A stretch of 64,000 nucleotides of DNA, from positions 682,001-746,000 of the forward strand of contig NZ_CP061008.1 in the NCBI RefSeq assembly GCF_014490035.1, read 5' to 3'. The first letter of the stretch is position 1; each line of letters opens with the position of its first letter. The notes beneath the pieces were generated by a model, which did no database searches, was not told the origin of the DNA, and was given only the letters and a program-made list of their open reading frames with translations. The translations under genes were made by a program, and so were the position numbers. Shown in pieces: positions 9,046 to 15,390 of the stretch. Origin of the DNA: Achromobacter xylosoxidans. Lineage in GTDB: Bacteria > Pseudomonadota > Gammaproteobacteria > Burkholderiales > Burkholderiaceae_B.

Positions 9046-10035
9046 ATGACGATGCTATCCGGCGCCAAGCTGGGCAGGGCGGTATTGGGGATGACGCTGG
9101 CTGCCGTGGCGTTTGCCGCATCGGTTTCCAATGCGCACGCGGACGACTACCCTTCACAGCCGATCAAGCTGATCGTGCCCTTTGCCGCTGGAGGCGGCAA
9201 TGACGGGATCGCGCGTCTTCTGGGGCAGCTGCTGTCCGATGGCCTGAAGCAGCCCGTGGTGGTGGAGAACCGCCCAGGCGCGGGCGGCAAGCTGGGCGTG
9301 GAGCAGGGCCTGAAGGCAGCGCCCGATGGCTACACCCTCACCTTGATTTCCAATAGCTATTCCGTCAACCCCAGCCTGTACAAGCTGCCGTTCGATCCGG
9401 TGGAAGACATGACGCCGATCGGCATGATCGCGCGTGCCCCCTTCTTCGTGTCGGTCAATCCCGGCGTGCCGGCGGACAGCCTGGGCGATCTGGTGGCTCT
9501 GGCCAAGAAGAAGCCGGGCGGATTGACCTATGCCTCGTCCGGCACGGGCGGCATATCGCATCTGGCGATGGAGGCCTTCTTGAAGACGGCCGGTATCACC
9601 ATGGTCCACATCCCCTACAAGGGGTCCGCGCCGGCTCTGACGGACACGGTATCAGGCCAGGTCAACGTAATGCTGACCACGGCGGGTTCGACGCTGCCTT
9701 ACCGCGAGGACAAGCGCCTGAAGGTGCTGGCCGTGACCTTGCCGCAGCGCGTGTCCTCGGCGCCCGATATCCCGACGGTGCGCGAGGCGGGCGTGCCGTA
9801 TGACGTGACGGTGTGGTACGGCATCATCGCGCCCAAGGGAGTGCCGCCGCAGGTGCAGGCCAAGCTCAACGCCGCGATCAATGCCGCGGTTGTCATGCCC
9901 GAGATGGCTGATCGTCTGAAGGCTACCGGGGAAGAGGCCGCGCCGGGTAGCCCGCAGGATTTTCGCGATCAGATCGTGAAGGAGATTTCCTTGTGGGGCG
10001 ATGTGGTGCGCGAGGCGGGCGTGACGGTTAATTGA
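9046..10035 (+). CDS. TctC/Bug-family periplasmic solute-binding receptor
   Basis: 329 residues from the ATG at 9046, chosen because AGGAG at 9035-9039 lies six bases upstream; an upstream in-frame start at 9010 lacks this. Signal peptide about 1-32 (ends SNAHAD), mature start YPSQPIKLIVPFAAGGGND, and VVENRPGAGGKLG inside. It is monocistronic between a terminator and the accessory island, with no transporter subunits nearby. Ligand unknown. Confidence 0.94.
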   Translation: MTMLSGAKLGRAVLGMTLAAVAFAASVSNAHADDYPSQPIKLIVPFAAGGGNDGIARLLGQLLSDGLKQPVVVENRPGAGGKLGVEQGLKAAPDGYTLTLISNSYSVNPSLYKLPFDPVEDMTPIGMIARAPFFVSVNPGVPADSLGDLVALAKKKPGGLTYASSGTGGISHLAMEAFLKTAGITMVHIPYKGSAPALTDTVSGQVNVMLTTAGSTLPYREDKRLKVLAVTLPQRVSSAPDIPTVREAGVPYDVTVWYGIIAPKGVPPQVQAKLNAAINAAVVMPEMADRLKATGEEAAPGSPQDFRDQIVKEISLWGDVVREAGVTVN

Positions 10036-10113
10036 TCACTTCGCGCGAAACTGGGCACGGGACTGGCATCGCCTGCTAATCGTCTGCGGGCAGGTCAGTC
10101 TAGCCCGAAAGGA

Positions 10114-11556
10114 TTATCGTTTGCTTGCTGATTTCTGAACGCTTCCGTCAATAAATACAATTTCAGAAGGATTAAGACCTGCTTGTATCACGACAGAGCG
10201 GGCGTCGCTTAACTGTGTGATTCGCATGGGAGTGAGGTTCCCAATGTCAATCACAACGTAGTAGGCTCGAGTTGTGCCTTCAGCCGCTCGGTAGGCATCC
10301 AACTGTTTGGTGTAAGCATCTACAAGCTTCGAATTGGTCGAGCGTTTTAGTTCTAACAGCACTTTAGAATTTGCACCATTGGACACTTTGAAGTCAACGG
10401 GGCCTGCGCCGCCGTCGGACTCCGGGGATATGTCAAGATTGTTTGCGTCGCAATAAGATAATGCAACGGCATAAAAGAGCCGTTGCATGGCCTTTTCAAG
10501 GCGGGCATTTTCCTGCTTGTCATCCCACAATTCTTTCCAGAGTCCTCGGTCTTCTATCAGACTCTTAAATTGGTTGATGATTGAGCATACGACCTCGTCC
10601 ACTTCCGAAAGGTTCAACGCTCTATTAGAAAATCGGACTAGATCGAGTGGTTGGGCCTTCGATATGTTTCTTCGAATATTGGCTGGGTAAATCTCGCCGC
10701 GATGATCATTTTTTATGTCATAAGGTTCATCCGCGGCATAGGTAATTAGATCCAACAAAGTGTCGAATGTTCTTTTGCTCTGCAAGGCTCTGTTAAGAAC
10801 GTCATCCTTCTCTCGGCGGGTTCTTGCCTTCCAAATCTCACCAATTTGACTGTTTACCCGTTCACGTAATTCTTCGGTTTCTCGAGCTGCTGCACTAACC
10901 GAGCTCCAGTCAGAAGCGATTGGTAGGTCTCGAACAATGTCAGCAGGGACCAAAAGTATAGGCTCGCTGGGTTTTATAGGGTTTGCCGGAAGCTCGTGCT
11001 TGCTTCCTTTGATCTCAAACGTCTGCGTGTCTATCTTCATCTGAGTGCATACTGACGTTGTGAATCGAGCAAGGCACTCAATAATTATGTTGGTGGTCAT
11101 GTCGCTAATTCGATCTGCCCCAACCCCATCTTCAAATAATGCTAGAGCGACGAATAGGTTTGGATTAGTGACCCCAAGGCTGATGACTTCCTTCGCTGTG
11201 GTAAGCAGGTTTTGAGCTAGCTTCTCACCGAATCCGGAGCCTCCTGTCCCTGAGGAATAACCGAGATGAGTGTAGCCAATCTCATGAAATGAAATTCTCT
11301 TTTTTGCAGCTCGCCATGCGATGTCATCGACTTCCTTCGACGCAGTGAGGAGTTCAATGAGTTGGATGAATCGAGCTTCGTATGCCGCACTTGCGCATTC
11401 GCGGAAGTCCTTATTTGCCGATTCAGCTAAAAGCAAGGGGTCAATAAAGAGGTTCGTGTCGCAGTTAAGTGTTACATCTATGACGCCGATTTTCTTGACC
11501 ACATCCTGGTCAAGGTTCCATGCCATCGACAGCGTGATTGGTTCATTTGTAGCCAT
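10114..11556 (-). CDS. Uncharacterised protein with C-terminal PD-(D/E)XK-nuclease-like domain
   Basis: 480 residues, no recognised name. The N-terminal half contains DTNLFIDPLLL (33-43), FHEIGYTHLGYSSGTGGSGFG (within 90-110) and a GVGADRISDMTTNII block (144-158). The middle is helical and charged (about 220-340). The C-terminal region has the PD-(D/E)XK layout: Asp388 (GPVDFKV), then hydrophobic strand LLELKRS with Glu402 and Lys404, then Gln418 in KQLDAY. These are the acid, ExK and QxxxY elements of restriction-type nucleases. It lies 82 bases downstream of an antitoxin-like gene on the same strand. Codon use and G+C are unlike the flanks. A defence or toxin role is inference. Confidence 0.7.
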   Translation of the reverse strand: MATNEPITLSMAWNLDQDVVKKIGVIDVTLNCDTNLFIDPLLLAESANKDFRECASAAYEARFIQLIELLTASKEVDDIAWRAAKKRISFHEIGYTHLGYSSGTGGSGFGEKLAQNLLTTAKEVISLGVTNPNLFVALALFEDGVGADRISDMTTNIIIECLARFTTSVCTQMKIDTQTFEIKGSKHELPANPIKPSEPILLVPADIVRDLPIASDWSSVSAAARETEELRERVNSQIGEIWKARTRREKDDVLNRALQSKRTFDTLLDLITYAADEPYDIKNDHRGEIYPANIRRNISKAQPLDLVRFSNRALNLSEVDEVVCSIINQFKSLIEDRGLWKELWDDKQENARLEKAMQRLFYAVALSYCDANNLDISPESDGGAGPVDFKVSNGANSKVLLELKRSTNSKLVDAYTKQLDAYRAAEGTTRAYYVVIDIGNLTPMRITQLSDARSVVIQAGLNPSEIVFIDGSVQKSASKR

Positions 11557-11638
11557 ACGAATCCTCCCCGTGTTCAGTACAACACATATACCGGCGGCAT
11601 CCTATCCTGCATTAGTCCCCAAATCCTAAATTTCTTCG

Positions 11639-11872
11639 TCATGACGAAGATTTTGGGAGGGCTAATGCATCGGTGCGCGGCTGCACAAACTCTTGCAAGC
11701 TGATCTGACCATCGATGAAAAGCTGGGTGTGCGCCTCATCTGCCTCACTGAGCGAGTAACCTTCTAGACCGACGGAGGCCCGCGCGTAGTTAACAGCAGA
11801 TTGGCGTCGACAGCGTTCGGTATCTGAAATGATTTTGTGATGCTGTAGCCCGCATTTACCTTCGCCAGCCAT
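11639..11872 (-). CDS. VbhA-like Fic antitoxin (orphan)
   Basis: 77 residues, good ribosome-binding site (AAGGAGACACC before the ATG). The central helix reads RASVGLEGYSLSEADE and includes Ser33-x3-Glu37-Gly38, the (S/T)xxxE(G/N) motif by which class I antitoxins block Fic AMP-transferases. It is followed by LFIDGQISLQEFV, typical of the VbhA-domain tail. Normally a Fic toxin gene follows directly. Here the next gene encodes a PD-(D/E)XK-like protein and no HxFxxGNGR Fic motif was seen in the window. It may be a remnant, act in trans, or partner the downstream protein. Confidence 0.72.
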   Translation of the reverse strand: MAGEGKCGLQHHKIISDTERCRRQSAVNYARASVGLEGYSLSEADEAHTQLFIDGQISLQEFVQPRTDALALPKSSS

Positions 11873-11880
11873 GGTGTCTC

Positions 11881-11980
11881 CTTGCTGTAGGTAACTCTAT
11901 TTTACAAGAGGTACGGGTATTTGGGTTTAGGTACGCGCAGCCTCAGAGGTGGTGCGCTGAAATTGTCTTGTTTTACCTAC
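11881..11980. promoter_or_regulatory. Repeat-rich promoter region upstream of the VbhA-like gene
   Basis: Contains an 8-base inverted pair GTAGGTAA (11887-11894) / TTACCTAC (11973-11980) and a direct repeat AGGTACG at 11909-11915 and 11929-11935. Antitoxin genes are often autoregulated through such iterated sites. The function is inferred from position only. Confidence 0.35.
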
Positions 11981-12005
11981 TATGAGCTGCAATATCGGCT
12001 GCGTA

Positions 12006-12125
12006 CTAGCCGTAGTTTCCAAAGAGGCTTTGCCTCTCTGTCGCTTCAATGATCTGGCTATCCGTAAATCTCGACTTCTTCATGCGGTAGAACTCCTCAA
12101 CGAGAAAATCCTACTTCTGACCTCA
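12006..12125 (-). mobile_element. IS3-family relic: start of orfA and left-end remnant
   Basis: On the minus strand an ATG at 12083 opens MKKSRFTDSQIIEA, the very conserved start of IS3-family (IS407-like group) OrfA. Similarity ends after about 14 codons and a TAG follows at 12006-12008. Upstream of the ATG, GAGGAGTTCTACCGC gives a plausible ribosome-binding site, and TGAGGTCAGAAGTAGG (ending near 12125) resembles an IS left end starting with TG. No OrfB or right end is present, so this is a deleted copy. Confidence 0.6.
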
Positions 12126-12310
12126 TCGCTTTTGCGGGGGGATTACCTCTGGACGCGGTACAGCCTGTCGGCCGGGGGGGGGGCACGGCGGAGCTGTCGG
12201 GCCTGCCTCTGTTGCTAGTCCGGTAAGGGCGGACGCGGAATGCAGCCGAGGGGATTGCCCGCGCGAATCGAAATGGCCGAACGAACCGTGGAGCGTTTCG
12301 CCAATCGGGC

Positions 12311-12338
12311 AAAAAAAAGCCTCGCGAAGGGCGAGGCT
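12311..12338 (-). terminator. Intrinsic terminator of the helicase-fusion gene
   Basis: Read on the minus strand: AGCCTCGC, 5-base loop, GCGAGGCT, then eight T. It lies 76 bases after the stop codon at 12414 and closes the MazG-helicase operon. Confidence 0.88.
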
Positions 12339-12413
12339 AGTTAATCGGAATGCTGATGTCACCGGGCCCGATGTCTGCCCATCTATTGGGGCGGCATTTG
12401 CGTGCGGACCGCG

Positions 12414-14603
12414 CTAACCGATCACACCCAAAAACTCGCCTACCACCCGATAGCGATGTTCGTCGTCTTCCCGGCTGAGCTCAATCGGCCTCAGCGTTGG
12501 ATTGGTGGACCGCGGTTTCAATAGGATCTGTTGATTCTCCGCGCCGTCTTCGGAGCGTACCTTGAAGCTCTGATATTCCTTCACCGTGTATCGCGAACCG
12601 GCGTCGCCGTCCTGCGTATCGGCGCATTCCACCAGAACGATTTTTCCATTCCGGGTGCCGCCCGGGTTCAAGCGAAACAGGCAAATGGCGCCATCGGGGA
12701 TGACCGTGTTCATGGATTCGCCGACCACATGGCAAGCAAAAATATTCTCTCCTACCGGCATGCCTTCGGGGACCGCCACCCAGTTTTCATGTTCGACGCA
12801 CTGAAGCGCGCTGAAACCACCTGCCGCCGCTCGCAGGTCATAGAGCGGGACTGCGTTGGCGTAAGGTTCCAAGGGGGGGCTAGGCGCGGGGAACGCGATG
12901 ACGTTGGATTTGTAGCTTTCCACATGCAGCTTCAGATATCGTCTCAAACTGTCGTCGCATGCATAGAGAAACGTACCGCGTATGCCACGCAGCATGATGG
13001 TCCGGTAGATATTCAGTATGTACTGCTTGAGTTTATTCGGGTCTTCAATGGTCTGCTTTCCGTTCCGGTCATGATAGTTGTTCCGGTCAATGATGATCTG
13101 GTTCAGTTTTTCATCATAGCGAATTTCGTGGCCGAAGATGACGCCGGTGTAGTTCAGGTCATAGCCTTGGGTGGTATGAATGCAGCCCACCTCGTCCGCG
13201 GCGTCTTTCGCGTTGATCCAATCCGCCGTCGTGCTGTTCCACCGTAGTCGCAGGCCACCGATTTCGATGTCGTGCAATTTCGGGGACTTCTTGGAAACCC
13301 AGGGCCAGGAGTAACCCGCTACCAGTCGCGCTAGGCCGTAGCTGGAGTTTCTTTGCTCTATCTCCTTTACCATGTCGGAGAGGTCGTCAAAAATCAGAAA
13401 CTCGTACCTACTAGAACTGAATTTCTCGTTAACTGGAAGCCGCATATGCAGTAGATCGTCGACAAACCGCACGTAGTGCCGCCCAGCTCGGACGCGGAAC
13501 TGCGACGCCAGAGTTATGACCGTACTGTTCTGCGAAGACTTGATCGCCTGGAAGTCGGATGCGTCGGCATCGGATGGTTTGATGCTCTGGTCCGGGTCGT
13601 AGAAGAAGACAGCTTTATTCGACTGGAGCGTGACCCAGTTCACTTCGCTGCACGCGTTCTTGTCCAACCCCAGAGCTGTACATGCCGTGTCGAAGCTTCC
13701 GATATAGGCTCCCAGGTTGACGCGCTTGCGCAGTCGGTGTGACTCATCGACCAAGACGATGTCGTAGCGCCGTTTCGTCAGCTCGGATGGGCTGATGACC
13801 ATATCGGAACGTAGGCCCGCAACGTTCTTGAACGCCTTCTTTAGCGTGCTCCTGAACGAACTCATAGGTACTACCAGAGCCATGCGCGGGTATGGGAGTG
13901 ATTGCTTGATTTGCCGCAGCAGTTCCCGAACTTCCTTCTCTTCTTCGGAAAACTCGCGCAGATCGAGCTCTTCGAGGTCGGAATGAATGAGCTTGAAAAG
14001 GAAAATAGCTAATACCGATTTTCCAGTTCCGGCGCCTCCTTGGACCACGATATGTTTCAACCCGGGGTCGACCAGCGACCGCATTATCTCGATCAGACCC
14101 TGTTTTTGATCAGCAGAAAGAGATTTGTACGGCGAGTATTTGAAAACATCGGAATTGTCGATGGCCTCGATTGACCTTTGGGCGATTCCGTGCCGGCGCA
14201 GTCTGGCCCAGATCTCGCGAAAAATCCTGGAATAGAGTTCGTCCCTTTGGTAATAGTTGTGATCGCTCAGGCCGAGGTTTCCGTTCAACATGCTGAAACG
14301 GCCGTCGGCTGACATGTACTTTATGAGGGAAGACTCTATATCGAGAGTCGCTGACTTGTTGAAGCGCTCACTGCTGACGAGGTGTACCGTTGTCAATGAT
14401 TTTTTCTGAGGGTGTTTGAGATGCGTACCCAGGCGAGTCAGCGTGTCCGTCGTCTCGCCGACATATGCGAAACGTGTCGTGCCATCGCTGAGAATATAAA
14501 CAAGCGGCCAATTATTCGCCGCGTATGCGTTGGTCTCGATTTCGGTCAGCGTTTCTGCGGAGAATCGGTAACGGTTAACTTCGACGAGATGCGGCTGGGT
14601 CAT
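12414..14603 (-). CDS. GIY-YIG nuclease / DUF2075-type helicase / S24 (LexA-like) protease fusion
   Basis: 729 residues, three modules. (1) GIY-YIG-like nuclease, about 32-110: VYILSD (Tyr36), AYVGET (Tyr47-Gly49), Arg57, His61, Glu90 (DIESS) and Asn107 match the family's conserved Tyr-Tyr-Arg-His-Glu-Asn set. (2) P-loop helicase of the DUF2075/Schlafen-3-like group, about 165-560: Walker A GGAGTGKS at 189-196, Walker B LVDESH at 284-289, SQFR at 367-370, HTTQGYDLN at 476-484, Arg-rich MLRGIRG near 540. (3) S24 peptidase, about 583-729: scissile Ala594-Gly595 (RAAAGG), Ser630 (VGESM), Lys675 (TVKEY), spaced much like LexA. Its ATG overlaps the stop of the MazG-like gene (ATGA). The function as a damage- or phage-sensing effector is inferred. 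Confidence 0.85.
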   Translation of the reverse strand: MTQPHLVEVNRYRFSAETLTEIETNAYAANNWPLVYILSDGTTRFAYVGETTDTLTRLGTHLKHPQKKSLTTVHLVSSERFNKSATLDIESSLIKYMSADGRFSMLNGNLGLSDHNYYQRDELYSRIFREIWARLRRHGIAQRSIEAIDNSDVFKYSPYKSLSADQKQGLIEIMRSLVDPGLKHIVVQGGAGTGKSVLAIFLFKLIHSDLEELDLREFSEEEKEVRELLRQIKQSLPYPRMALVVPMSSFRSTLKKAFKNVAGLRSDMVISPSELTKRRYDIVLVDESHRLRKRVNLGAYIGSFDTACTALGLDKNACSEVNWVTLQSNKAVFFYDPDQSIKPSDADASDFQAIKSSQNSTVITLASQFRVRAGRHYVRFVDDLLHMRLPVNEKFSSSRYEFLIFDDLSDMVKEIEQRNSSYGLARLVAGYSWPWVSKKSPKLHDIEIGGLRLRWNSTTADWINAKDAADEVGCIHTTQGYDLNYTGVIFGHEIRYDEKLNQIIIDRNNYHDRNGKQTIEDPNKLKQYILNIYRTIMLRGIRGTFLYACDDSLRRYLKLHVESYKSNVIAFPAPSPPLEPYANAVPLYDLRAAAGGFSALQCVEHENWVAVPEGMPVGENIFACHVVGESMNTVIPDGAICLFRLNPGGTRNGKIVLVECADTQDGDAGSRYTVKEYQSFKVRSEDGAENQQILLKPRSTNPTLRPIELSREDDEHRYRVVGEFLGVIG

Positions 14604-14920
14604 AGCTCGTTGTATTTTTTTGCGGTTCCCTTTGCCTTATGGACCGGGTACTTTCGTTCATTCCTTTCGATTTTCTCCAGGACGATCTTCTTTAAATCGA
14701 AGTTATACGCATCTGACAGCAGTAGCGCATAAGCCAAGACATCGGCAAGCTCCTCTTTCACCTTTTCGCGATCGGCGGCTTCCGGAGGCTTCCATAGGAA
14801 AACCTCCAGCAGTTCGCTGGCCTCAATGCTGAGTGCCAATGCAAGATCTTTAGGGTTGTGGAACTGTTGCCAGTTTCGCTCGTCGCGGAACTGGCGCAAC
14901 CGCTGAATGACTTCTTCCAT
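14600..14920 (-). CDS. MazG-like nucleotide pyrophosphohydrolase
   Basis: 106 residues, the size of single-domain MazG-like / dCTPase-type all-alpha NTP pyrophosphatases. The metal-binding pairs are present: Glu33-x2-Glu36 (EASE) and Glu57-x2-Asp60 (ELAD). The family hydrolyses (d)NTPs, or in some cases alarmones, to monophosphate plus PPi. It is the first gene of a two-gene operon and its TGA overlaps the start of the helicase fusion, so translation is coupled. The ribosome-binding site is weak. This pairing suggests nucleotide depletion or signal clearing works with the nuclease-helicase. Confidence 0.9.
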   Translation of the reverse strand: MEEVIQRLRQFRDERNWQQFHNPKDLALALSIEASELLEVFLWKPPEAADREKVKEELADVLAYALLLSDAYNFDLKKIVLEKIERNERKYPVHKAKGTAKKYNEL

Positions 14921-15136
14921 TTCTTGTCTTTGCGGGCGTGAGAGCGTTGGAATGCATGATAGACCGCTTAGCGTTCTGTCGCACCCTGGGTGTGTTTATG
15001 TCGGAATGCCCCGTGCCGCGGCTACCCCTTTGCTTGGGCACGGCGTCGGTATATCGATTCGAGAAATTTCCCCGGGTGGAGGGGGATAAGGCAAGGAACC
15101 GCACGCGATGCTTGTAAACAACGGCGGTCTTAGAGA

Positions 15137-15221
15137 TGGTGCCCGGGGCCGGAATCGAACCGGCACGCCTTGCGGCGGGGGATTTTGAGTCCCCTGCGTC
15201 TACCAATTTCACCACCCGGGC
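15137..15221 (-). tRNA. tRNA-Leu(CAA)
   Basis: 85 bases including an encoded CCA. Acceptor GCCCGGG/CCCGGGC, D-arm TGGTGAAATTGGTAGACGC, anticodon loop CTCAAAA with anticodon CAA, long variable arm, TPsiC GGTTCGATTCC. Anticodon and long class II arm make it Leu. It is preceded by a near-consensus promoter. Confidence 0.96.
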
Positions 15222-15274
15222 TAGGAGGTCGCGGACACGTCCAGATGACGGTCGCGGGAGAAGCGAAGACGGCG

Positions 15275-15303
15275 ATTATATGCGGTCTGGGAAAAATTGT
15301 CAG
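15275..15303 (-). promoter_or_regulatory. Sigma-70 promoter of tRNA-Leu
   Basis: On the minus strand CTGACA, 17-base spacer, TATAAT. The -10 box ends 54 bases before the tRNA 5-prime end, consistent with a short leader. Confidence 0.75.
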
Positions 15304-15390
15304 GCGGCCCTGGATCCAGCCATCTGACAGGGGCCAGTCCGTCCGCACACAGGGGCAGGTAGGGACTGGCTTTCCGAGGAATCCGCTGCC

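Larger units (their letters stand above)
11873..12413. other. 541-base stretch without an intact gene
   Basis: Holds, from left to right: the promoter region of the VbhA-like gene with short repeats (11881-11980), an IS3-family OrfA relic on the minus strand (12006-12083) with a probable left-end remnant to about 12125, a run of ten G (12174-12183), G+C-rich sequence without credible coding, and the terminator of the helicase-fusion gene (12311-12338). Confidence 0.7.
10114..14920. other. Low-G+C accessory island next to tRNA-Leu
   Basis: All four genes here lie on the minus strand and differ from the flanks in base composition: 28 G/C of 60 at 10681-10740 and 32 of 60 at 13921-13980, against 38 of 60 in htpG. 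An IS3-family relic lies in the middle. The 3-prime end of tRNA-Leu(CAA) faces the island 216 bases away, a classical integration spot. No integrase and no duplicated tRNA end were found, so the boundaries and mode of entry are inferred. Confidence 0.65.

Noticed and set aside
10036..10113. Second copy of the tRNA-Leu 3-prime end as attachment site
   Set aside because: The sequence after the TctC gene shows no stretch matching the tRNA end, so no att site is called.
12174..12183. Run of ten G as a phase-variation tract
   Set aside because: It lies in non-coding sequence between the IS relic and the terminator, with no reading frame or promoter spacing that it could switch.
14921..15136. LexA (SOS) box before the MazG-helicase operon
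   Set aside because: I looked for CTG-N10-CAG in the upstream 216 bases because of the S24 domain. No convincing match was seen, so SOS transcription control is not claimed.
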